Shown here piece by piece: positions 21,618 to 30,304 of a stretch of DNA of 54,426 nt. Each line of letters opens with the position of its first letter. Positions within the stretch are counted from its first letter, which is position 1. This stretch comes from Triparma columacea (taxonomy: Eukaryota > Sar > Bolidophyceae > Parmales > Triparmaceae). The DNA is taken from the NCBI GenBank assembly GCA_030267965.1, contig BRYA01000290.1:4721-59146 (forward strand), written 5' to 3'. The notes under the pieces were generated by a model, which saw only the letters and a list, made by a program, of their open reading frames with translations, searched no databases and had not been told where the DNA came from. Position numbers and translations under genes: made by a program.

Positions 21618-22236
21618 GGGGCGCAGCGATGTAGTACTTGTAATACTTGGGTGCGTGTTTTCCTTCTTCAGCACGCATGTTTTCTTTTCTCCCCTTTTTT
21701 CAACTTCACGTTTGTTCTCATTCTCACCTGAAATGAACCTTTACACCCTCAGGCAGCTCCTTCAAATGACCTCTACGCACTCCTCGATCTGCGCCTGGTA
21801 CGGGTCCCCGTTCTCGATGTAGCTTTGCGGCACCCCGTGTGCCGAGAACAGCACGTTCCTCGTCCGTGAAGCTGTCGAGCTGCTCCTTGATTAGGCCCGC
21901 CATGCTCTCGACGTAGCCGGGGCAGTCGTACCAGCTTTTTCTTTTCTTTTCTCCCCCGAGATTGGCAACAAATCCACTAATATTGCGGTGGTGGGATTCC
22001 ATAAGCGTCGCACTATAGAGAACCTAAGAACAAAGTCAATAATACCTTCTAACTGCCCCTAACTTCGATGTGAAGCCATCAATCTTCCACCCCCTCCCCT
22101 AGCCGCTGGGTGCCTCTCTCCATTTTACCATATGAACACATTTAACGGGACTTTTAAGAGGACTCCGGTATCAAGTAATCAATATTTACCCTTGATACGG
22201 GACAACAAGGAATAAAACGTTAAAATGGAAAAACCA
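21600..22236 (-). repeat. Dispersed repeat, long copy, inverted relative to 10626-10981
   Basis: Read on the minus strand it follows the short copy from its start (TGGTTTTT at 22236) to CTCATCCACTTC near 21610, but has about 250 extra bases between the two GAGAAAAGAAAA motifs. It overlaps the last codons of the transposase-like gene. Near its outer end it has nested stems: CATTTTAACG with CGTTAAATG (22218-22227 and 22138-22147) and CCGGTATCAAG with CTTGATACGG (22165-22201). The extra bases encode a ferrochelatase fragment. Confidence 0.75.
21728..21935 (-). pseudogene. Ferrochelatase gene fragment captured in a repeat
   Basis: The minus strand encodes [19 protein letters not shown] in one frame, then [19 protein letters not shown] and [10 protein letters not shown] in another, then KELPEGVKVHF back in the first, followed by a CAG/GTGAG donor. 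The middle segment carries the ferrochelatase signature around SAHG-x-P and GDPY and is closest to the plant/algal plastid type (SAHGVP). Two frame changes and the lack of all other exons make it a non-functional piece. It ends precisely at a donor, so an exon plus some intron seems to have been copied from genomic DNA. The shorter repeat copy lacks it. Confidence 0.82.
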
Positions 22237-22257
22237 TGACCTTTTCTCAAAATAGGC

Positions 22258-22279
22258 ACGATCAATTCCAAGAGAGCCA
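22258..22279 (-). repeat. Candidate right terminal inverted repeat
   Basis: Reverse complement of this 22-base stretch matches 17979-18000 at 20 of 22 positions, giving a bracketed unit of about 4.3 kb around the transposase-like gene. Confidence 0.35.
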
Positions 22280-22423
22280 GATGTCAAAACCCGCAAGCCG
22301 GAGCAAGGCTTGCCCCAGTCTCACCCATTCTTACCCCCACCCCACCCTTCTGCGTGCTCTGTCCCGCCTCCCCCCCACTACTCCCCCGCCCCCCCTCCCG
22401 CGGGCAACCCTGTTGTTCATATA

Positions 22424-23210
22424 ATGTCCCTTCACCCTCCCTTCACCTCAACTTCGAAATCGCACTTGCTGCTCGACTCTAGTCACCTCAATCCCGCCTC
22501 TATCCACCACACATCCTCTATCCCCTCCTCATCCCCAGCTCCCAAAGCTCCATATGATAAATCGTCTAACCCGGACAGTCTAAGTTCCGTGATAACGGAG
22601 TTAGTATTTTCCTCCTCCACCCCAAATTCCAACAGTACCACGACTTTCCCATTAATAACCACCGGCCTCCACCCTCAGTTCCTTACCATAAAGCTCGGTA
22701 GGAAGGCCGTTGTAACACAGATACACTTCGAGACAACGAACGTAAAAAGAGTCAGGGTCCAGACTGGTGGTCTAAAGTTCATGGGATTCGACAAGCTTGA
22801 GTTTGGCGCCGTCAAGGAGGTACGTGAAACGTGGAACTCTCTCTTAACTTGAAGGAAGAAAAAAAACTCCCTCCCACCCCCCTCTCCCTCCCCCCCAAAC
22901 CCCCGTCTCCTCACTGTAACTTCCCCCATCTTCCCTGTTTCCCCCCCAACCTTCGTTTTAGATATCTCACCAGATGCCATCATCAAGTCGTCAGGTATAC
23001 ACAGTATGTCTTGACAAGGGTCGTATTCTCGACAAGGGTTCATCCTCCCGTAACCACCCCCCTTCAATTTCCAAGGCGTCCTGTTACGATGGGGGGGAGG
23101 GGGGGGGAGGGAGGAGGGATGGTGTGGATGTTATATGTATCGCGATTGAGGAAGGATTCGGGGACTTTCAAACTATATGGAGCATCGACGTTTGCGGGGT
23201 GCTAGTGTGA
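22424..23210 (+). CDS. IFT25 / HSPB11-like intraflagellar transport protein
   Basis: Exons 22424-22819 and 22962-23210 (phase 0) give 214 residues. After a Ser/Pro-rich start the protein has a galactose-binding-like beta sandwich: PLITTGLHPQFLTIKLGRKA, then VVTQIHFETTNVKRVRVQTG. This parallels TTGMFPQEFIICF and IERLVIQSYFVQTLKI of human HSPB11/IFT25. The second exon has a strand pair VDVICIAIEEGFGDFQTIWSI ahead of the C-terminus, like the FIIVSAFDHFASVHSVS strand of the family. IFT25 pairs with IFT27 in IFT-B. If right, the organism has or had a flagellate stage. The level of similarity is modest; another F5/8-type-fold protein is possible. Convergent with the transporter gene, 113 bases apart. 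Confidence 0.55.
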
Positions 23211-23323
23211 GGTGTGTAAAATAAGAGGAGATTTGTCCTTTTCCTTTTTTTCCAAAACACTATCAAAGTTAAGATTGGCAGGAATTATTATCAAACCCCA
23301 CGAAGATCCCCCCCTACCAGCAC

Positions 23324-25164
23324 CTAGCTTACGATCCTTTTGATAATCCCTTTCCCCACCGTGGCCATAACAGTAGTAACCGTCCCCACGGTCGCCATCG
23401 CAATCGCCGCAAACGGAAATGCGTCATTTTCCCCCTTAACCGCGGCCGTCCCTAACCCATGGCTCGCCGCTCCTATGCTCAATCCCCTGGTTGTGGGTTC
23501 GGTTATGTTGAAGATGGTGAGGAGACGGGGTCCGAAGTTCGCACCGAGGAGACCGGTTACTACGACTGAACCGGCGGTTATACTTGGGATACCACCGAGC
23601 ATGTTTGAGACTGATATCGCTAGTGGTGTCGTTATACAACGGGGGGCGAGACTTAGGGAGAGGGAGGACTTTAGACCGAGGGATTTGGAGGTTAGGGAGG
23701 TTACGAGGAGACCGAGGAAAGATGAACCGAAGGCAGTGGCGAGAACTTCGGGGAAGTTTGAGGAGACGAGATCACGCTTTTGGAACATTGAGATACTCAA
23801 TGATACCACAGCAGGACCGAGGAGGAAAAGGAGTACATCACCGGCTTTGGGATGGATGGGGAGGGGGGTTCGGGTGTCAGTGTTTATAAAGTAAAAAATA
23901 AAGCATCTCATCCCTTTCAACTCCCCCCCCCCCCCATCTCCCACTTCTCACCTCCGAACGTGGCTGGCATAAGGTTCTTCATCGTGTAGATCATAAGTTC
24001 CTCCTTATAAGGCAACCCGCTTACCAACCTCCCCCTAAAAACCGCCGCTAAGTTCGTTAACGCCGTGCATGTTATTAGTGGGTGGAGGTAAGATGTTAGT
24101 TTTGGTGGTAGAAGTGCACCGTATACGAAGGAGGAGAGCGTGAAGGACAAGTAGAAGGTTGCGCGGAGGAAATTAGAGAGATAAAGAGGGACGGGGAAAG
24201 AAACGAAGGACCTGGTTAGGAGGTAAGATAAAACAAAGGATACCTTGGATACCCTGAACAGATTCTTTAACGTAGACTTCTCAAATGGAGGAGCGGGGGG
24301 AGAAGGGGATGGAGGGGTTTCAGACAACTCTAGGACTTCGGAATCCTGGGTGACGTTGGGGGTAACGTCAGGAGGTGGAGGTGGGGAAACCTTGGATAAA
24401 CCCTTCAGTTTGGTTACGGAGGACACGAGGAAGGCGGTGGAGAAAAGACTGAAGAGGAAACCAATCGGGAGGATTACGGCAAGCTTGATTAAATCCGCAG
24501 CGGGGGGACGAGGTATTAGTGGAAGAGTAACTAGTGAGGGTACGAAGAAAAGAGCGAGCCACTTTGAAAGTAGGGTTGCACCTGGGTTGAAGTAGTGGAA
24601 GAACAGCGTCTCTGAAGTGGAGCCGTCGGTTACAGGGTACTTTGAGGTTTGGGGAGTGAAACGGTCTACGAGGAAGAAAGTGGAGAGGAGGGTTAAACAA
24701 GCTGCTAGGGCAGAAGGGAACTTTGTGGTTAGATTGAGGAAGGCGAAAAGACGCTTGAAGGCGAGGTCGATTAGGATTAGGGTGAAGGTGGAGAGGAGGG
24801 GGGTAACGGGGCACACGGAGAAGGGGGAGGGTGGTTGTGGTGTGTTGGATGTTGTTGTTGTGGATGATGTGGAGAACAAGGATGATGATGATGTGGAGAA
24901 TTGAGTTGATTTTGTAGTTGAGGAGGGTACAATAGAAGATTTGTGTACTGGGGTGTATGATGGGGTGTGCAATGAGGTGTATAATGAGGTGTATAATGAA
25001 GATCTGGAAGAAGATGTCGGTGACATGTTTTTAGATGTTGAGTGTTTTCTTGTTATACTTCGCGATATACTTCTTGAACTACATACTGTTGTAGATGGTA
25101 GTAATGATGATGATTGATGCACTACGAGAACTATTATTATGAGAAATAGTGAGGGTAAACTCAT
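23324..25164 (-). CDS. PLGG1: Plastid glycolate/glycerate transporter, PLGG1-type (LrgAB fusion)
   Basis: Two exons, 25164-23952 and 23844-23324, joined in phase (G plus CC) give 577 residues. The N-terminus is a signal peptide (LFLIIIVLVVHQSSSL) followed by a Ser/Thr/Arg-rich transit region. An LrgA-like multipass half follows, then an acidic, proline-rich loop and an LrgB half. The LrgB half has the hallmark SVSNMLGGIPSITAGSVVVTG, GANFGPRLL, TEPTTRGLSIGAASHGLGTAA and FAAIAMATVGTVT. Plant PLGG1 exports glycolate from the plastid and imports glycerate during photorespiration. About a dozen membrane helices are visible, consistent with that family. Location is inferred from the leader. Confidence 0.88.
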
Positions 25165-25341
25165 TGTGAAGAATTGTGTCTTTTTGGGAGGAAGGTTGAT
25201 TTGAGATTTGACTGTTATTTTATACTGGTTTTCTACCGTATTTTAGGATTTAGCGACTTTTTACAAACGATAAACTCTAACCAATATCAACAACGATACT
25301 TTGTATTCACAATATGCCCCAAACAGTAGTATAGCACAGAC

Positions 25342-26658
25342 ATGATAGGGAGCTTCGAATATCATAGTGAAATCACAGAAGTGATTTTTGCAAAGGGAGT
25401 GACGTCAATTGGCGATAGAGCCTTCTACGCATGCTCCTCCCTCACGGCCATCATAATCCCGGACTCAGTGACATGGATTGGCGATTCCGCCTTCGAAGGA
25501 TGCTACTCCCTCACAGCCATCACAATCCCGGAAGGAGTGATGATGATTGGCAATGAAGCCTTCTCTTCATGCTCCTCCCTCACGGCCATCACAATCCCGG
25601 AAGGAGTGATGATGATTAGCGATGAAGCCTTCGCTGGATGCTCCTCCCTCACGGACATTACCATCCCAGACGGAGTGACTACAATTGGCGATGGCGCCTT
25701 CTCTGACTGCTCTTCCCTCACAGCCATCACCATCCCGGACGGAGTGATGACAATTGGCGATGACGCCTTCGAAGACTGCTCCTCCCTCACGGCCATCACA
25801 ATCCCGGACTCGGTGACAAAGATTTGCCAAGGCGCCTTCTACAGATGCTCCTCCCTCACGGCCATCACCATCCCGGACTCAGTGACGACGATTGGCAAAT
25901 CCGTTTTCTACAAATGCTCCTCCCTCACGGCCATCACCATCCCGGACGGAGTGACGTCGATTGGCGAGGACGCCTTCTTTGGATGCTCCTCCCTTACGGC
26001 CATCACCATCCCGGACTCAGTGACAACGATTGGCAATGGCGCCTTCTACAACTGCTCCTCCCTCACGGCCATCACCATCCCGGACGGAGTGACAACGATT
26101 TGTGATTGCGCCTTCGAAAGATGCTCCTCCCTCACGGCCATCACCATCCCGGACTCAGTGACGGAGATTGGCAGATATGCCTTCAGAGGATGCTCCTCCC
26201 TCACGGTCATTACCATCCCAGACGGAGTGACAACGATTGGAGAACGCGCCTTCTCTGGATGCTCCTCCCTCACGGCCATCAAAATCCCGGTCGGAGTGAC
26301 GATGATCGGCCATTCCGCCTTCCACGGATGCTCTGCCCTAACGAAATTCAATTTATCTCCTGCTGTTTCCATCGGTGAAGACTGCTTCTCGGACTGCACC
26401 GCCCTACTCACTGCCGCTTATGATCTAAATATGTCGACCGTCGAGGACCTCCTCCATTCTAGGTGGCACCGCATACGTGAACGCGTCAACGCTCTGCTGT
26501 GCCTCAAGGGAACCTGGGATCACGTGGAGAACCCACCTAGGAGATCGGCTAGGAAGCGGAAGCGAACTGACGGAGTTGAAGCCCCACCGCTAAGGGAAAG
26601 TGAGGCACGTGAGAGGATCCCGAAAGTTTTGTGGAGAGAGATTCTGGAGTTTCTGTAA
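25342..26658 (+). CDS. BspA-type leucine-rich-repeat protein (copy 1)
   Basis: A single exon of 438 residues. About 14 repeats of 23 residues with consensus S-L-T-A-I-T-I-P-D-G-V-T-T-I-G-x-x-A-F-x-x-C-S (LRR_5 / BspA family) run from residue 12 to about 345. A distinct C-terminal region has a basic patch (RRSARKRKRTD) resembling a nuclear localisation signal and an IPKVLWREILEFL end. No signal peptide. Family members are protein-binding surfaces, expanded in protists. At DNA level the repeats are close to a minisatellite. Compared with copy 2 the N-terminus is shortened: the homologous ATGCCCCAAACAG start (25313) runs into a stop after six codons, so the downstream ATG is used here. Confidence 0.85.
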   Translation: MIGSFEYHSEITEVIFAKGVTSIGDRAFYACSSLTAIIIPDSVTWIGDSAFEGCYSLTAITIPEGVMMIGNEAFSSCSSLTAITIPEGVMMISDEAFAGCSSLTDITIPDGVTTIGDGAFSDCSSLTAITIPDGVMTIGDDAFEDCSSLTAITIPDSVTKICQGAFYRCSSLTAITIPDSVTTIGKSVFYKCSSLTAITIPDGVTSIGEDAFFGCSSLTAITIPDSVTTIGNGAFYNCSSLTAITIPDGVTTICDCAFERCSSLTAITIPDSVTEIGRYAFRGCSSLTVITIPDGVTTIGERAFSGCSSLTAIKIPVGVTMIGHSAFHGCSALTKFNLSPAVSIGEDCFSDCTALLTAAYDLNMSTVEDLLHSRWHRIRERVNALLCLKGTWDHVENPPRRSARKRKRTDGVEAPPLRESEARERIPKVLWREILEFL

Positions 26659-27244
26659 CTCTTTGTTGTTGCACGAACGTAACCCTTTTCCCAAGTATAG
26701 TCAGACAGGAGTGAAATAATCGGATCACAGTTCTGTTCAGACCCATTCTAGTGGAGGGAGAAATAGGGGCAATAAATAAATCTTATTTTGAGGTAAGGCT
26801 GACAACAATGACAATAATGACCCTTGTTAAGGCTTTAACCAGTTATATTCTGTCCTCTCGATGATTTTAGTCTCCTGTTCACGTCAAGGAACTAAGTAAT
26901 TTCCCCTTCAATCGAGGTCGAGAATTCGTGGGTTTTTCCCTGTCTTATTACCGTCTTATAGACGAGATAATACTACTTTGGGCCCTATTTCGGGTGTTAT
27001 TAGTGTCATATTGTGGTTGATATCGGGCAGAGACTCGCTATTGATGCCGCAATGACACATTCCTCGAGGGTCTCACCGTCCCTCTCCCTTGTTCTTTGTT
27101 AAATCACACCACACTAACCCTCCTGAGCCCGTCAACAATGTAGTAATTCGCAGATAATCAGTATCAAATAGTTTAGAGTTTCAACTGTTACCGAAAAGAC
27201 GGGTGAAAAGATCCTCTCAACCCCCGGACTCTCCCCTTCCCAAA
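26659..27244. repeat. Intergenic region between LRR genes, duplicated after copy 2
   Basis: No gene seen. Large parts recur at 28349-28782, including ACAACAATGACAATAATGA, the block around CCCTCTCCCTTGTTCTT and TTTCAACTGTTACC just before the next start codon. It forms one half of a tandem segmental duplication and contains the copy 2 promoter. Confidence 0.75.
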
Positions 27245-28348
27245 ATGCCCCAAACAGGAGTATACCAAGTGACTTTTGCACAAGGAGCGACGACAATTGG
27301 CGAGAACGCCTTCAAGGGATGCTCCGCCCTCACGGCCATCACAATCCCGGACGGAGTGACGTCGATTGGCTATTCCGCCTTCGAAGGATGCTCCTCCCTC
27401 ACGGCCATCACAATCCCGGACTCAGTGACGTCGATTGGCTATTCCGCCTTCTACGGATGCTCCTCCCTCACGGCCATCACAATCCCGGACTCAGTGACTT
27501 CAATTGACGAGGGCGCCTTCGAAGGATGCTCCTCCCTCACGGCCATCACAATCCCGGACTCAGTGACAACGATTGGCAATGAGGCCTTCAGCGGATGCTC
27601 CTCCCTCACGGCCATCACCATCCCGGACGGAGTGACGTCGATTGACTATGGCGCCTTCTCCGGATGCTCCTCCCTCGCAGCCATCTCAATCCCGGACTCA
27701 GTGACGGAGATTGGCATTAACACCTTCGAAGGTTGCTCCTCCCTCACGGCCATCACCATCCCTGACGGAGTGACAACAATTGGCGATTACGCCTTCGAAG
27801 GATGCTCCTCCCTCACGGCCATCACAATCCCGGACTCAGTGACGGAGATTGGCGAATATGCCTTCGACGGATGCTCTGCCCTCACGGCCATCACAATCCC
27901 GGACTTGGTGACGACAATTAGCACGGGCGCCTTCCAAGGATGCTCCTCCCTCACCGCCATCACCATCCCGGACTCAGTGACGGAGATCGGCCATCAAGCC
28001 TTCGATGGATGCTCCGCCCTAACGAAGCTCATTCTATCTCCCGCTGTCTCCATCGGTGTAAACTGCTTCTCGGACTGCACCGCCCTAAGCACTGCCGCTT
28101 ATGATCAAAATATGTCGACCGTTGAGGACCTCCTCCATTACTTGTGGCACCGCAATGTCGCCGTGATCGAACGCGTCAACGCTCTGCTGTGCCTCAAGGG
28201 AACCTGGGATCACGTGGAGAACCAACCAAGGAGATCGGCTAGGAAGCGGAAGCGAACTGACGGAGTTGAAGCCCCACCTCTAAGGGAAAGTGAGGCAAGG
28301 GAGAAGATACCGAAAGTTTTGTGGAGAGTTATTCTGGAGTTTCTGTAA
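27245..28348 (+). CDS. BspA-type leucine-rich-repeat protein (copy 2)
   Basis: A single exon of 367 residues starting at ATGCCCCAAACAGG. It has about 12 repeats of the same 23-residue unit as copy 1, then the same C-terminal region (sequence almost unchanged from LSPAVSIG onwards) with the basic RRSARKRKRTDG patch and IPKVLWRVILEFL end. Repeat number differs between copies and single repeats have moved, as expected from unequal exchange. The conserved C-terminal part argues that both copies are expressed, or were until recently. Function unknown beyond likely protein binding. Confidence 0.85.
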   Translation: MPQTGVYQVTFAQGATTIGENAFKGCSALTAITIPDGVTSIGYSAFEGCSSLTAITIPDSVTSIGYSAFYGCSSLTAITIPDSVTSIDEGAFEGCSSLTAITIPDSVTTIGNEAFSGCSSLTAITIPDGVTSIDYGAFSGCSSLAAISIPDSVTEIGINTFEGCSSLTAITIPDGVTTIGDYAFEGCSSLTAITIPDSVTEIGEYAFDGCSALTAITIPDLVTTISTGAFQGCSSLTAITIPDSVTEIGHQAFDGCSALTKLILSPAVSIGVNCFSDCTALSTAAYDQNMSTVEDLLHYLWHRNVAVIERVNALLCLKGTWDHVENQPRRSARKRKRTDGVEAPPLRESEAREKIPKVLWRVILEFL

Positions 28349-28782
28349 CTCTTTTTTGTTTACAGACAGGAGTGAAACAGTCGGATCATAATACTAGATG
28401 ACGATATAGAACTCGTTGTTGTTCAATCAATCGTTCAATTGTTTTATATGATCTGAAATAGATCGGACTGAGACCACTGTTTTGGCAAAAGAAAATCTTA
28501 TAGAAATAAAGGTAAGGCGGGACAACAATGACAATAATAACACTTTTCAAGGCTTTCACCGGTTGTTATTTGTCCTCTTGTTGATTGTTATCTCCTATTC
28601 ACATCAAGTTCAAGTTATTTACACTCTTCAATCGCGGTCGACTGACTGAGAATGCATTGTCTCACCATCCCTCTCCCTTGTTCTTCGTCAATCACATCAC
28701 ACTAACCCTGCTTATCCTGTCAATAGTGTAGGAAGTCGTAGGGAACACTATCAAATAGGTTGGGCTTTCAACTGTTACCAAT
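28349..28782. repeat. Intergenic region, second copy of the segmental duplication
   Basis: Homologous to 26659-27244 and ending right before the start of the nitronate monooxygenase gene, so that gene and LRR copy 2 share related promoter sequence. No gene seen. Confidence 0.7.
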
Positions 28783-29872
28783 ATGATGCGAACTCGATTC
28801 ACAAAGCTTGTTGGCTGTCGTGTTCCCATCATGCTGGCTCCAATGGCAGATGTCAGCGGCGGTAGTTTGGCAGCAGCTGTCCTCAGGGGCGGTGGATTTG
28901 CATTTATCGCCGCTGGTCATGCCAGGGATGAAGGTGTGTGCAAGGAGCTGTGGAGGGCCTGTGTATTGGACATTGATGTACATTGCCAATGCGTATTTAT
29001 GTGGCATCGCTGCTGCAAACCTCTGCGCCGTTTCTAACATCACCAATAACCCTTCCATTGCGACTCGCTTCGCTCGTCGTCGCAGATCGAACGAAGCTGG
29101 ATGCTGAAGTGGATATATTCAGAGCCGAAGACAATAGCGGCGATAGCTTCGGAGTAGGTCAGATTGTGCGAGGAGCAAAGTCTCGACGTGGCATCGCTGC
29201 TGCAACATCTAACATCACGAATACCCAACCCATTGCGACTCGCTTCGCTCATCGCAGGCTTCATAGGGCACTCGTCAATGAAATCCGACAACATGAAGCG
29301 AGTTGAAGCAATCCTTGACCGCCACAAACCTCTCGCAGCCCAATTCTTCGCTCCTGCATTCGCCGCCACCGGCACCAACGTAAAGCTGTGCAAGGACAAA
29401 AATATCCTAGTGTTCGCTCAGGTCGGCAGCGTCGAGGAGGCTAGGGAAGCGCTTGCCTACGGAGTGGACTGCGTCATTGCGCAGGGGCGTGAGGCCGGCG
29501 GCCACGGCCTTCGGTCTGAGGTGAGATGCTGCAAGGAGCGAAGGAGAGGACAGGCTGATGCAAATCATCTAACTCGTAAACGCCAATTGTACGTCTCAGC
29601 TCGGAACTGGAACTCTACCTCTCGCCGCTCGCGTCGTGGAGTTAACGAGAGAGCTGAACCCCGCCACGATCGTCCTTGCGGCTGGGGGCATCACAGACGG
29701 CCGCGGACTCGCTGCAGCGCTGTCACTTGGCTGCGACGGAATCGTATTGGGAACGCGTTTGTGGGCGACTAAGGAGGCCCTCGGAGATTCAACCGGCAAG
29801 AAAAGGGACGCTCTTCTCAGAGCAGAGGGCGATGACGTTGTGCGCACAAGGACCTTCGATGCCATCCAGAAC

Positions 29873-29909
<37 letters not shown>

Positions 29910-30292
29910 TTCGGTTTTTGTCATTCTAACTCGTCGATTCTAATTCGTCGATTCAACTCATATCCCTTTGCTCCTGGCATGCTCCTTCCACAGTGGACAA
30001 TCCGCACTTCTGGCCTGCTCCTTACGACTCTGTGGGAGCCCTAAAGAACAAGACTACCGAGAGCTTCCATGGGAAGGAGGAAGAATTGATAGCGAAAATT
30101 ACGGGTGGTGACGTCGCCGTATTGAGCAGTTACCGTGAGGCGAGCAAAAACTGTGATATCACTAGGACCTGCGTCTTAGCGGGAGAAGGCGTGGGCGGTA
30201 TCAAACAGTTAGATGGCGCGGAGGACGTCATTAAGATGGTTGAGGAGGAGGCAATTGCCCAAATAAGAAGAATGAATGGAATGATCACATAA
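28783..30292 (+). CDS. Nitronate monooxygenase (2-nitropropane dioxygenase family)
   Basis: Exons 28783-28933, 29086-29157, 29258-29520, 29600-29873 and 29994-30292, all in phase, give 352 residues. The FMN-binding TIM barrel begins with VPIMLAPMADVSGGSLAAAV. QGREAGGHG, the family motif with the active-site region, ends exon 3. AAGGITDGRGLAAAL and GCDGIVLGTRLWAT form the phosphate-binding loop. The enzyme oxidises alkyl nitronates; the natural substrate is often propionate 3-nitronate or unknown. Exon 2 is only 72 bases, and its donor (GTCAGA) is not the usual GTGAG. The introns on both sides of exon 2 are related in sequence. The promoter is part of the LRR segmental duplication. Confidence 0.9.
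28934..29257 (+). repeat. Two related introns (introner-like) around exon 2 of the monooxygenase
   Basis: Intron 1 (28934-29085) and intron 2 (29158-29257) share, in the same order, GTGGCATCGCTGCTGCAA, CTAACATCAC and CCATTGCGACTCGCTTCGCT up to the CGCAG acceptor. Similarity stops at the exon borders. Shared sequence between neighbouring introns is unexpected by chance and indicates that one was copied from the other or that both come from one mobile intron family. Confidence 0.75.
29874..29902 (+). repeat. GA microsatellite starting at the splice donor
   Basis: Intron 4 of the monooxygenase gene begins GTGAGAGAGAG and continues as a GA run of about 14 units; the donor is the first unit of the repeat. 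Confidence 0.9.
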
Positions 30293-30304
30293 ACAATACA
30301 AATT

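Noticed and set aside
22310..22423. Upstream in-frame extension of the IFT25-like gene
   Set aside because: Starts at a non-ATG codon in C-rich non-coding sequence; the first ATG in good context is at 22424.
25400..26330. Regularly spaced repeats resembling a CRISPR array (also in the zinc-finger genes)
   Set aside because: Repeats are contiguous coding units of 69 bases (LRR) or 84 bases (zinc fingers) in one open frame, without unique spacers, in a eukaryotic genome.
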